From positions 2,604,001-2,668,000 of the forward strand of contig NZ_CP125295.1 in the NCBI RefSeq assembly GCF_030412785.1: a stretch of DNA of 64,000 bases, in the 5' to 3' direction. Every line of letters begins with the position of its first letter. Position 1 is the first letter of the stretch. The notes beneath the pieces were generated by a model, which saw nothing but the letters and a program-made list of their open reading frames with translations, was not told the DNA's origin and ran no database searches. The stretch is from Paraburkholderia sabiae. GTDB lineage: Bacteria > Pseudomonadota > Gammaproteobacteria > Burkholderiales > Burkholderiaceae. Positions 8,138 to 16,703 of the stretch are shown in pieces. Position numbers and translations under genes: made by a program.

Positions 8138-9151
8138 ATGAACTATAGCGGCATTGACCTGCATTCGAACAATAGCGTGGTGAGCGTGATCGACGAAACG
8201 GACCGCGTGGTCGCCGAAAAACGCCTGCCGAACGACCTGACGAAGATCCTGGCTTTCCTTGCCCCATGGCGAGCCGGGATGGCCGGGGTCGTGGTCGAAT
8301 CCACGTTCAACTGGTACTGGCTTGTCGACGGCCTGCAGACGGCCGGCTACGTGGTTCATCTCGCCAACACCACCGCGATCAAAAAATACGACGGGCTCAA
8401 ACATAGTGGCGACGAGACCGACGCGCGTTACCTGGCCCACCTGCTACGCCTGGGGATCCTTCCGGTGGGCACCATCCTGCCGGCGAGACTCCGTGAGGTA
8501 CGAGACCTGGCACGCAAGCGAATGCAGCTGGTACGCAGCTGCACCAGTCACATTCTCGCCGTCGAGAACATTACAGCGCGTCAGTATGGCACGCGAATCA
8601 CGAGTAATCAGGTCAAGCGACTCGACGAACATGCTGTCAATCAGATGGGCCTGCCCGACAATGTGGCGCTCGCGGTCCGCGCGAACATCGCGGTCATCAC
8701 GACGCTTCGCGATCAGATTGCTATCGTCGAAAGGCGTCTCCGGAAGGAAGTCGCGCGACATCCCGACTATGTCTTGCTGACCACGGTGCCCGGCATCGGC
8801 CAGACGCTCGCCACCGTGATCATGCTCGAAACCGGAACCATCGATCGTTTCGCCAACGCTGGAAACTTCGCTTCTTACGCACGGTGCGTGGACAGCCAGC
8901 GCATGAGCAACGGCAAGAAAAAGGGCGAAGGCAATACCAGGAACGGAAATCCATACCTGTGCTGGGCATTCATCGAGGCGGCCAACTTCGCGATGCACTT
9001 TAGCACCGAAGCCCGGCGGTTCTACGAACGCAAGAAAGCGAGGACGAATTCAGTGCTCGCTCGCAAGGCTCTGGCTCACAAGCTGGCCCGCGCGTGTTTC
9101 CACATGCTGAAGGAGCGCAAACCATTTGATGTGACTCGCTGCTTCGCATAA
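8138..9151 (+). CDS. IS110-family transposase
   Basis: 337 residues, complete. The N-terminal RuvC-like DEDD domain opens with GIDLHS (Asp7), then VVVESTFNWYWL (Glu54) and HSGDETDARYLAHLLRLG (Asp92/Asp95). The C-terminal Tnp20 domain has VPGIG, then serines 253 and 257 ahead of RNGNPYLCWAFIEAANFAM, the region carrying the family's catalytic serine. GGAGG lies seven bases before the ATG. No frameshift is seen, so the element may be active. It sits directly downstream of the divergent gntR gene. Confidence 0.93.
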   Translation: MNYSGIDLHSNNSVVSVIDETDRVVAEKRLPNDLTKILAFLAPWRAGMAGVVVESTFNWYWLVDGLQTAGYVVHLANTTAIKKYDGLKHSGDETDARYLAHLLRLGILPVGTILPARLREVRDLARKRMQLVRSCTSHILAVENITARQYGTRITSNQVKRLDEHAVNQMGLPDNVALAVRANIAVITTLRDQIAIVERRLRKEVARHPDYVLLTTVPGIGQTLATVIMLETGTIDRFANAGNFASYARCVDSQRMSNGKKKGEGNTRNGNPYLCWAFIEAANFAMHFSTEARRFYERKKARTNSVLARKALAHKLARACFHMLKERKPFDVTRCFA

Positions 9152-9693
9152 GCGTTACGACGGCGACCGGCAAGCCCTTATCGTTGACTGGGCCAGAAGC
9201 CACCGAGATTGAATGGGATGTCGTGCCGCCGTCCCCGAAGTACAGCAAAGCGGATCGCCTGCAACACGAGCCAGCCCTGGATTGGTGCCGGACGTTTGGC
9301 AACCACGAGTATTGTGCGAACCCGATGGACGCGTTGCGGCACCAAAGTTCTTCTGGGGTGGCAGAGCCACCAGGGCGACAGGCAACCGCTGCACGCCGAT
9401 CGCTTGATCCTGATGGGTGTCTGGCGCGATCCGTCGCAGCCACGAAGCGAAGAAACGGGTGCGATTGGCTACTGCCTTCGATCAGTAGAAGCGACATCGG
9501 CCGCTCACCTGGCCGAGGAGATTGTTTGCTCGCTTGACACCGGGTCCGCTAATGGGTGTCGACGATCGAGCCGCCGGTGTCGAACGGCCGTTTGTGGCCG
9601 CTTGTCCCGTCTCGATCTCGACTCCATGCAGCTTGGCGAGTTGCCCCTGATAAGAGACGACAGCGGAAGCTGACGTCAACGTGAGCAACGAGC
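9152..9693. other. Non-coding stretch after the transposase, possible IS right end
   Basis: No convincing gene in about 540 bases. Short open frames on both strands lack protein-like composition. In IS1111-group members of the IS110 family the long non-coding end, with the guide RNA, lies downstream of the transposase, so part of this may belong to the element. I could not find terminal inverted repeats or a target duplication by eye. Confidence 0.35.
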
Positions 9694-10194
9694 TCAATCT
9701 CTTCTCGCAGCGAGGGGAAGCCAGTCCGCAAGGTGTACGATGCTGCGAAGAAAGCCATCCAGAGCACTTCTGGAAAGCGATACGCTCGCATTGTTCTCGA
9801 GTGGATGAAACAGGAATGTTTCTTCGCGGGCCAGCTCAGCGTCGATGACGAGTCGCACCTGTTTCGCTTCGTCATTAACCAGTGCGAGCGGACTCAAAGA
9901 GCCCGTACGGATGCCGAGCAACGCGAAGAGCGTGTCCGCAGACGCGAACGACAGACGTTTGCTGCCGAGCGTCTGGGACAGACCGACCAGATCAAGCGAC
10001 TTCGCAGCGGTTGTGACGATCAGGAAGTACTGCCCCTTCTTGTCCTGCAGCAGCAGGTTCTTGCAGCGCGCGCCCTCGACGGAAAGCGCAAGCTTTCCGG
10101 ACTCGGCCATGTTGAGTACCGAGTCGTGTTCCTCGCAATAAAACGGAATCTCCCGTTCTTCAAGGAGCTTCAGTACTTCGTTTTTTCCAAGCAT
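9694..10194 (-). CDS. YbaK/ProX-type aminoacyl-tRNA deacylase
   Basis: 166 residues from the ATG at 10194; an in-frame ATG at 10239 would add 15 residues. Opening with KNEVLKLLEEREIPF and carrying SGKLALSVEGARCKNLLLQDKKGQYFLI, then KSLDLVGLSQTLGSKRLSFA, it matches the free-standing editing domain family (PrdX/YbaK), which removes misacylated amino acids such as Ala from tRNA-Pro. The family lysine is the likely one in GARCKNLLLQDKKG. It is 74 bp downstream of aspartase on the same strand; a link with amino-acid metabolism is only positional. Confidence 0.8.
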   Translation of the reverse strand: MLGKNEVLKLLEEREIPFYCEEHDSVLNMAESGKLALSVEGARCKNLLLQDKKGQYFLIVTTAAKSLDLVGLSQTLGSKRLSFASADTLFALLGIRTGSLSPLALVNDEAKQVRLVIDAELAREETFLFHPLENNASVSLSRSALDGFLRSIVHLADWLPLAARRD

Positions 10195-10268
10195 GCTGTC
10201 GTATATCGTGATTGGCGAGCGGAGCGGCCCCGGAAACATTCCGAAGCCCGTTCTCGCCCGCCGGAGAG

Positions 10269-11681
10269 TCAGGCGTCGAACACAGGGCGCGAAGCCTTGC
10301 GGATCGCCTCAACGGTTTCCTCTCGGGAGAGCAGTCCCGACTCGTCGAGAATCGTGATCAGCGGACGGCCTTCCGCCACCGATTGCCGCGCCAGCTTGCT
10401 CACGCGAGCATAACCAATCTTCGGAACCAGCGCCGTGGCGACAGCCATCGACTCCATCAGATGCTTCTCGTTGCGCGCGATGTCCGCCTTGATGCCCTTC
10501 ACGCATTTGTCGCCGAAGCGCTGAATGCCGTTGGTCAACAGCGCAATGCTGTCGAACACGCGTGAGGCGACCACAGGCTCGAAGTGATTGATTTCCAGTT
10601 CGCCGTACTGGACAGCCTGAGCGACGGCGACGTCGTTGCCGACAACCGCGAAGCTCAGCTGGATCATCGCCATCGGCAGCACGGGATTGACCTTGCCCGG
10701 CATGATCGAAGAACCTGCCTGTGCTTCGGGCAAAGTCAGTTCGCCGAGTCCGCCGACAGGACCGGACGACAGTACGGTCAGGTCAGAAGCGATCTTCGCA
10801 AGCGATACCGCGCAGGTGCGGAGTTCTGCCGAGACGCGCGAGAACACGTCCATGTTCTGCATCGCATCGAACGGATTTTCCGGTGCCTGATATCCAACGC
10901 CGGTGACACTTTGCAGATGCGAATAAACCGCCGCGCGATAACCCCCAGGTGCACCGAAGCCGGTGCCGATCGCCGTGCCGCCGAGCGGAAGCGTTCGCAG
11001 TTTGTCGCGCACCGCGACCAGTTCCTCTGCGAGCCGTTCGGTCAGCGACGCATAGCCTCCGAAGAGCTGGCCGAGGCGCATCGGCTGCGCATCCTGAAGA
11101 CAGGTGCGGCCCAGGTGCAGCACATCGGCAAACTCGGTGGCCTTGCTGCTGAAAAGCGCCGCGAGTTGCCCGACCTCGCCGATGAGCGCGCCGAGCATCG
11201 CGTGCGTGGCGATCTTCAGCGCGGCAGGATACGCATCGTTCGTCGATTGCGAGCGGTTCACATGGTCGTTTGGATGAACGACCTCGTAGTTTCCGGCAGC
11301 ATGCCCAAGAATCTGTTGCGCACGGTTCGCGATGACCTCGTTGAAGTTCATGTTGGTCGATGTGCCACCCGAACCTTCCATCAGATCGACGACGAGCGAT
11401 GAATCGAACTGCCCTTCGATCACTTCCTTGCAGGCCGCAACGATCGCCTCGCATTGCTCGCGGGTAATGACGTCGTTGTCGCGGTTGGCCAGTGCCGCCG
11501 CCCATTTGACCTGTGCAAACGCATCGCGAAACGCCGGATAAGAGGCGATATTCAACGGCGAGACCGTGAGGTTGTCGACTCCGCGAACCGTGTTCACGCC
11601 GTACAGTCGGTCGCCCGGAATGGTGACCTCGCCGACGTAATCGCGTTCGATGCGGGCCTCGCCCTGAGCAAGCTTATTCAT
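10269..11681 (-). CDS. aspA: Aspartate ammonia-lyase (aspartase)
   Basis: 470 residues from the ATG at 11681, with AAGGAA upstream. Cytoplasmic; converts L-aspartate to fumarate and ammonia. Fumarase/aspartase superfamily features: GSGGTSTNMNFNEVIANRA, HPNDHVNRSQSTNDAYPAA, and the flexible signature loop GSSIMPGKVNP that holds the catalytic serine. The neighbours are a LysR regulator overlapping it by 8 bp, a transporter and a periplasmic asparaginase, which together make an asparagine/aspartate utilisation block. Fumarase is excluded by the context and by the loop sequence, but not fully. Confidence 0.88.
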   Translation of the reverse strand: MNKLAQGEARIERDYVGEVTIPGDRLYGVNTVRGVDNLTVSPLNIASYPAFRDAFAQVKWAAALANRDNDVITREQCEAIVAACKEVIEGQFDSSLVVDLMEGSGGTSTNMNFNEVIANRAQQILGHAAGNYEVVHPNDHVNRSQSTNDAYPAALKIATHAMLGALIGEVGQLAALFSSKATEFADVLHLGRTCLQDAQPMRLGQLFGGYASLTERLAEELVAVRDKLRTLPLGGTAIGTGFGAPGGYRAAVYSHLQSVTGVGYQAPENPFDAMQNMDVFSRVSAELRTCAVSLAKIASDLTVLSSGPVGGLGELTLPEAQAGSSIMPGKVNPVLPMAMIQLSFAVVGNDVAVAQAVQYGELEINHFEPVVASRVFDSIALLTNGIQRFGDKCVKGIKADIARNEKHLMESMAVATALVPKIGYARVSKLARQSVAEGRPLITILDESGLLSREETVEAIRKASRPVFDA

Positions 11682-12657
11682 AGAGATTCCTTCCGCCAAC
11701 GGTAATAAGTTTTTCAATGTCCCCGCCGAGCGCCGTCAGCCTCGGCAGGAATGAAGTCTCGATCACTTCGCGCGCCGTCTCGCAGGCGTCGTCGAAGAAA
11801 ACGTTGTATTCGTCCCGCCGCGCCACGAGGTACAGCGAGCGCTCCAGGCCCAGCGTCTCGATGACATGCGTGGCCACGTTGCCCGCATGCGTCACGCCCT
11901 GCAGATGGCACATCGGCGACGTAATCGCCCAGCCGATCCCTTCCGCAACCATCGACGTCAACGCATCGGCGTTGTCCAGTTCGAGCCGGTTCGGTGCGCG
12001 GATCTCGATGCGCCGCAAATATCGCTCGATCTGCATGCCGACCTGCGACGTCCGGTTGAACCTGACGATCGGCAAGCTGTTGATCAGCGTCCTCAGGTCG
12101 TCGATGGTCTTCACCGGCATGCCGAGGTTTTTCGGCGTTATCACGAAGTACCGCTCGGAGAACAGCCGATACCGGACGACGTCGTTCGCGTCGATCAGCG
12201 GATCGCTCGTCACGATCAGATCCAGATCGCGCCGCAGCAGCGCCTCGCCCTGCTGCGGGCTCAGCCCTGTCCGGATCGACAGTTGCGACACCTTGCCCAG
12301 CAGCTTCTTCGTAAAGACCGAACCGCATGTGGATGCGAACGAGTCGACCAGTCCGATGCGCAAGTCGGGTTTGATGCCTCGCCCTGCTTCGACGACTTGT
12401 GCCTTGAGATTGGCGATTTCCTCGCTCAGCACCGCACCGCGATTTCTGAGCGCGATGCCAAAGGGCGTCAACGCCATCGGCCGCGTCGTCCGGTTGACGA
12501 GCACGACGCCCAATTCTTCTTCAAGCTGCCGGATGATCTGCGATACGCCGGACTGCGATATGCCCATCCTCGTCGCTGCAGCGGACATGCTTCCCTCTTC
12601 CGCGACCGCGACGAAGACCTGTACCGCATGCATATCGATAGGTTTGTTCAGCGGCAT
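11674..12657 (-). CDS. LysR-family transcriptional regulator of the aspartate block
   Basis: 327 residues from the ATG at 12657 (AGGAAA upstream). The open frame continues to 13365 but that extension overlaps the transporter and has no site. N-terminal helix-turn-helix at about 8-65 (MSAAATRMGISQSGVSQIIRQLEEELG), effector-binding domain from about 95. It lies between the transporter and aspA in one operon and overlaps aspA by 8 bp. It probably binds the AGTAT-N11-ATACT site at 14169-14189 and the related site at 15511-15531. Confidence 0.88.
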   Translation of the reverse strand: MPLNKPIDMHAVQVFVAVAEEGSMSAAATRMGISQSGVSQIIRQLEEELGVVLVNRTTRPMALTPFGIALRNRGAVLSEEIANLKAQVVEAGRGIKPDLRIGLVDSFASTCGSVFTKKLLGKVSQLSIRTGLSPQQGEALLRRDLDLIVTSDPLIDANDVVRYRLFSERYFVITPKNLGMPVKTIDDLRTLINSLPIVRFNRTSQVGMQIERYLRRIEIRAPNRLELDNADALTSMVAEGIGWAITSPMCHLQGVTHAGNVATHVIETLGLERSLYLVARRDEYNVFFDDACETAREVIETSFLPRLTALGGDIEKLITVGGRNLYE

Positions 12658-12683
12658 ATCGTTTCCTGACGTGAGCGCACTGC

Positions 12684-14075
12684 CTAGGTTCGCTTCCCGC
12701 CGCCCGGCGCGGACGTCGCGAACGATGCGTCGTGCTGCCCGATATCGGCCTCGTCCCCGGCGGCGCTGTCCGACTTCACGTCGGAGAGATTCTCGCTGCC
12801 CGTTTCGGGCGCCATGAAGTGACAGAAGACGCCGCCGAAAAGCAGTACCGCGACGCAGACACCCAGCGCGGTGTGAATGCCGACCTGCTGAACCGCGATT
12901 GGCAGCAGGAACGTACTGATCGCCGAGCCGAAGCGGCTCGAAGCGACCGCCAGGCCGACACCCGACGCGCGAAGATGCGTCGGAAAAAGCTCGGGCGGAT
13001 AGACGAACTCCAGGTTCGCTGCTGCCGAGAGCACGCATGCGAACAGCCCGAAAACAAGCATCGTACCGACGGGACCAAAGCTCGCCCAGGTCAGCACCGC
13101 GAGGCCGAGTGCGGCGAGATAGAAGGTGCCGAGCAGAAATGTGCGGCGGGAAATCCTGTCGATCAGCAGCAGGCCGATCACTGCACCCGCGAGAAGCAGG
13201 ACGTTGTAGACGAGCCCGCCCACGAACTTGTCCTTGACGTGCAGCGCTTCGAGGACGCGCGGTGCGAAGGTGCCCAACGCAAAATAAGGAATGACCTGGC
13301 AGGTATAGAACACGCAGCCTACCAGCGTGTTTTTGCGCCAGCGCGGCGAGAACAGCTGTGACCACGCGCCCTTGTGTTGCCGCGCCGCCGTTGTTGACGT
13401 CTGGAGCGTGACATCAGGCCCGAATCTGTGGCGGATGATGGCAAGCGCTTCGTCACCGCGGCCGCGTTTCATCAGCCACATCGGCGACTCGGGCACGATC
13501 AGGCGGAATGGAAGGATAAGCAGTGCGGGAACGCCGCTCGCCGCGAGCATGATCCGCCACGCATCGGGCCCGATGTCGCGCATCGCAAAGCCCGCGAGAT
13601 ACGCACCGACGTAGCCCGCCGCCCAGGCTGCAGCAAGTACGCTCAGCAGACGGCCACGATAGCGGCGCGGCGAGTACTCGGTTACGAGGGATTTACTCAC
13701 CACGTAGTCGGCGCCGAGGATGAGCCCCAGCAACACGCGCAACACGAGCAACTGCGTTGGCGAGGTCACGAAATACTGTGCGGCTGAGACGACGGCGAAA
13801 AGCAGCATGTCGTACGCGAAGATCGTGCGGCGGCCGTATTTGTCCGCGATCGGTCCAGCGAGCATGCTGCCGAAGAACAGGCCTGCGAGCGATGCCGCGC
13901 CAAGCAGCCCCATCCATAGCGCGTCGAGATGTAGCGGGCCGGCTGCCATGCTGACCGCAATGCCGATGATGCCGAGAACGAAGCCATCGCTGAATTGCCC
14001 GCCCGTACCGCTGAACGCCACGCCGACGTGGAATGGGCGAAGAGGCAAGTCTTCGAGTAACACCTGTTTGCTCAC
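12684..14075 (-). CDS. MFS metabolite:H+ symporter
   Basis: 463 residues, about 12 transmembrane helices, with a GTG start at 14075 and AGGAG seven bases upstream. The helix 2-3 loop GPIADKYGRRTIFAYDM is the MFS signature, and WLMKRGRGDEALAII in the central loop resembles sugar/metabolite porter members. The first gene of the transporter-LysR-aspA operon, 94 bp from a LysR-box candidate. Uptake of aspartate, asparagine or a C4-dicarboxylate is inferred from context. Confidence 0.85.
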   Translation of the reverse strand: MSKQVLLEDLPLRPFHVGVAFSGTGGQFSDGFVLGIIGIAVSMAAGPLHLDALWMGLLGAASLAGLFFGSMLAGPIADKYGRRTIFAYDMLLFAVVSAAQYFVTSPTQLLVLRVLLGLILGADYVVSKSLVTEYSPRRYRGRLLSVLAAAWAAGYVGAYLAGFAMRDIGPDAWRIMLAASGVPALLILPFRLIVPESPMWLMKRGRGDEALAIIRHRFGPDVTLQTSTTAARQHKGAWSQLFSPRWRKNTLVGCVFYTCQVIPYFALGTFAPRVLEALHVKDKFVGGLVYNVLLLAGAVIGLLLIDRISRRTFLLGTFYLAALGLAVLTWASFGPVGTMLVFGLFACVLSAAANLEFVYPPELFPTHLRASGVGLAVASSRFGSAISTFLLPIAVQQVGIHTALGVCVAVLLFGGVFCHFMAPETGSENLSDVKSDSAAGDEADIGQHDASFATSAPGGGKRT

Positions 14076-14168
14076 AATCGTCTCCTGTCTCTAGTGTGGT
14101 GCACGTTTCGAGGCACCTTGGAGACCAGTGTAGAGCGACGACTTCAGAAAAACAGCGGATGACCTGAC

Positions 14169-14189
14169 AGTATCAGCAATTCTAATACT
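14169..14189. promoter_or_regulatory. LysR box upstream of the transporter-aspA operon
   Basis: AGTAT (14169-14173) and ATACT (14185-14189) separated by exactly 11 bases, with further pairing of AG and CT inside. This fits the T-N11-A rule for LysR-family binding sites. Confidence 0.6.
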
Positions 14190-14249
14190 ATGCGTCAATG
14201 CGACTGAAAGCACGCGGCGATGCAGGCGCTTCACCGCGCTCTCGAACGA

Positions 14250-15350
14250 CTAGAACTGGTGGAATATCTCCTGCACACGTTCCGGGTTATTCGTCACTGT
14301 AAGCGCGAGCATCAAAAGGATGCGGGCTTTCTGAGGATTGAGGTTGTCGCCGAGCAAACCGACATACGCAGGATCTTCGGGGATGTAGCCGCTACCGGTC
14401 CGCGACGAGCGGACGACGATTACGCCCTTTTCGATTGCCCTCTTGATGGACGGCAGCGTAAGCAGCGATCCGCTGCCCGCGCCGACACCCGCTACGACGA
14501 TGCCGCGCGCACCGTGCGCCACGGCGGCGTCATACATATAACCACCGTCGTTCTGGTGCCCGTAGACGATATCGACTTCTGGAAGCGAATCCATCTTTGA
14601 CACGTCGAACGGCGTTTGCGTAGTCTGGAGTTTCGCTACGGTTGTTTCGAAATGCGGCACGTTGTCGATCAGCGTGCCGAGGAAGCCGTCGTCGGGGCTC
14701 CTGAATGTATCGAGGGTATTCGCGTTGGTCTTGGTCGTGAAACGCGCCGATCCAATGCGGTCATTGAGCACGATCATGACGCCCCGTCCGCGGGCGGTCG
14801 GCGATGCCGCAACGGTGACCGCCTGGAGAATGTTGCTCGGACCGTCCGCGCTGATGGCAGTCGACGGACGCATTGAACCCGTCAGCACGACAGGCTTGTC
14901 GCTTTTCACAACGAGGTTGAGAAAGTAGGCGGTTTCTTCGAGCGTATCCGTTCCGTGCGTGATGACGACACCAGCGATGTCAGGCTGCGCGAGGAGCTGA
15001 TTGACCCGTCTCGCCAGCTTGAGAAGGATCTCGTTGGTGATGTTTTCGCTTCCGACGTTCGATACCTGCTCTCCGGACACGTGCGCCACCTTACCCAGCG
15101 AGGGAACGGACTTCAGAAGCGCATCTGCCGTGAGTACTCCGGACTTGTAACCCGTGCTTTGCGTTTCGTTAGCAGCAGTTCCCGCGATGGTGCCACCTGT
15201 TGCGAGCACCGCGACGTGGGGAAGCGGTGTTTGCGTTGCAGACTGAGGTTGGGTTTGAGCGAGGGTCGGCTCGCTAAAGATACAACCGATTACCAGAAGC
15301 TTGCAGACAACGCGTCTGTAACTGCGCGATAGACAATGTACGTCTCTCAA
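14250..15350 (-). CDS. ansB: Periplasmic (type II) L-asparaginase
   Basis: 366 residues. TTG start at 15350, supported by GGAG six bases upstream; no ATG lies near. A signal peptide (RRVVCKLLVIGCIFSEPTLA) precedes the mature protein. Catalytic motifs: ATGGTIAGTA with nucleophile Thr54, and THGTDTLEET with Thr134-Asp135. It hydrolyses L-asparagine (often also glutamine) to aspartate and ammonia in the periplasm, feeding the transporter and aspartase encoded next to it. Upstream lies a second copy of the LysR-box motif. Confidence 0.9.
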   Translation of the reverse strand: MRDVHCLSRSYRRVVCKLLVIGCIFSEPTLAQTQPQSATQTPLPHVAVLATGGTIAGTAANETQSTGYKSGVLTADALLKSVPSLGKVAHVSGEQVSNVGSENITNEILLKLARRVNQLLAQPDIAGVVITHGTDTLEETAYFLNLVVKSDKPVVLTGSMRPSTAISADGPSNILQAVTVAASPTARGRGVMIVLNDRIGSARFTTKTNANTLDTFRSPDDGFLGTLIDNVPHFETTVAKLQTTQTPFDVSKMDSLPEVDIVYGHQNDGGYMYDAAVAHGARGIVVAGVGAGSGSLLTLPSIKRAIEKGVIVVRSSRTGSGYIPEDPAYVGLLGDNLNPQKARILLMLALTVTNNPERVQEIFHQF

Positions 15351-15510
15351 AGCGAACTCCGAATGGGAAAGTGTAAAGGCGGCGATTGCGTCGGGATGAC
15401 GCGACCGCTCTGATCGGACTGTGTGATGTTGGGCCGAAGGATTCGTCTGACTGCCGTCCGATGAGGGCCAGTGTAGTGAGCCCTGAAGCGCGACAAATTA
15501 GCTGGACGCG

Positions 15511-15531
15511 ACGATTAGTGATTCTGATACT
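15511..15531. promoter_or_regulatory. LysR box upstream of the asparaginase gene
   Basis: Read on the minus strand it begins AGTATCAG and after five bases continues CTAAT, the same layout as the site at 14169-14189 (AGTATCAG, five bases, CTAATACT). It lies 160 bp upstream of the asparaginase start. The shared sequence suggests one regulator for both operons. Confidence 0.55.
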
Positions 15532-15917
15532 GCGTTGAAGGTTTACTGAAGCTCGATCTCGATCAGGCAACAGCTCGCCGCACTCGACGAGACGGCTGCT
15601 GCCGATCGCGAATGCCGAGCACGCCTCGGACGGGCGAGCTGGCGCACGTCGGCAGGCGCTTCGCGTGCTGCTTGATTTATGGATGAATCTGCAAACCCGA
15701 CCGCAACCTTTGCGGTGGCGGATTCAACCCGCGCGCGGCGAAGAGCGTCAACGCGCGACATGATGCTCGGTTCCGCAATATTCCCGGTAGATGACAACAA
15801 CTTCACTGCGCTGAGCTATGGCGATTCCGCCCGAGACCGCATTGAGTCTCGAGCGGGAGTTCCTGCGAAAAGCGCTGAGATGGTCCCCTGTCACACGGAC
15901 TTCGCGGACCTCCAACG
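15532..15917. other. Gene-poor stretch, possible eroded gene
   Basis: About 390 bases with no convincing gene. A minus-strand frame (15543-15806) and a plus-strand frame (15679-16059) exist, but neither has family-like motifs or a good ribosome-binding site, and the second overlaps the tautomerase antisense. Confidence 0.3.
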
Positions 15918-16310
15918 CTATGTCAGTTCCTTCGTAATGAACTGGGCGCGCCCCCGGCCGAAGGACCAGTCCGCATCGTCGTTCTCGACGATCGACACAA
16001 TAACGTCGTCCGGAGAAATACCGCATTTCGTTTGCAGATTCTCAACCAGCAGGCGATAGAACTCGAGCTTTTGCGGCTCGGTACGCTTGCGGCTTACCGC
16101 CGTCAACAAAACCACGTCCCTGGATCGCGTGTAGCCGAGTCCGGTGTCTTCCACCACCAGCTCACCTGGGCGATGCTGTGTGACGCTCTGGTAGCGATCA
16201 GTTACCGGTACGTCGAAGGCCTGCACCATTGCATGATGGGCGGCGTCCAGAAGCGCACGAACCTGTTCGTCGGTGCGGCCCTCGATGATGTTGAATTTGA
16301 GCATTGGCAT
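15918..16310 (-). CDS. Tautomerase-superfamily protein
   Basis: 130 residues from the ATG at 16310 with AAAGGAG upstream. After the initiator Met the sequence is PMLKFNIIEGRTDEQVRALL, so a Pro-1-like catalytic residue is present as in 4-oxalocrotonate tautomerases and MSAD/cis-CaaD relatives. The double length (about 130 rather than 62) fits the fused or Tautomerase_2 type. IVSIVENDDADWSFGRGRAQF near the end is typical of that group. Keto-enol isomerisation or dehalogenation are possible; the substrate is not visible. The next gene upstream is a small unknown protein. Confidence 0.8.
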   Translation of the reverse strand: MPMLKFNIIEGRTDEQVRALLDAAHHAMVQAFDVPVTDRYQSVTQHRPGELVVEDTGLGYTRSRDVVLLTAVSRKRTEPQKLEFYRLLVENLQTKCGISPDDVIVSIVENDDADWSFGRGRAQFITKELT

Positions 16311-16398
16311 GTGAACTTCTCCTTTAGTGGAAACCGCGTCAGAGCGGCGCTCCGGCAAACCTCCGGGCACCGCGTGCCGTGATTCGATCTGGCTTCGG

Positions 16399-16635
16399 TC
16401 AGGTCCGCCAGTAGCGGTTGGCTGCTGCGATCGTCGCGAACTCGAGCGCCACGATGTGCCCGACCTGAAGCAGCATGCTCGCGCCGTTCGCATATACGTC
16501 ACGCAGCTTTTCACGCACGGTCTCATCCGGCTGCGTCGCCTTGATGATTAGCCGCGCCATTTTGATTGCCAGTTGCCTCCCTTCTTCCGGGGTCGCCGTG
16601 ACGAGCGAATTGCCGGGGACGAGTGTCGGATCCAT
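16399..16635 (-). CDS. Small unknown protein next to the tautomerase
   Basis: 78 residues, ATG at 16635 with AGAGGTG upstream. The sequence is mostly helical and amphipathic (EEGRQLAIKMARLIIKATQ, then VYANGASMLLQVGHIVALEF). No motif was recognised. It is 88 bp upstream of the tautomerase on the same strand and probably co-transcribed; it could be a partner subunit. The composition looks coding. Confidence 0.55.
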   Translation of the reverse strand: MDPTLVPGNSLVTATPEEGRQLAIKMARLIIKATQPDETVREKLRDVYANGASMLLQVGHIVALEFATIAAANRYWRT

Positions 16636-16703
16636 CGTTGCGCACCTCTCTATTCACAGTGAACAAACATGTCAAAGCGGCTGAACTGCTTCGGCATTTG
16701 CGA

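Noticed and set aside
9000..9497. 165-codon minus-strand frame at the end of the IS110 transposase
   Set aside because: Overlaps the transposase 3' end and reads as Ser/Arg-rich noise; no start site.
12658..13365. N-terminal extension of the LysR gene to 563 residues
   Set aside because: It lies over the MFS gene in another frame; LysR proteins begin at the helix-turn-helix, as at 12657.
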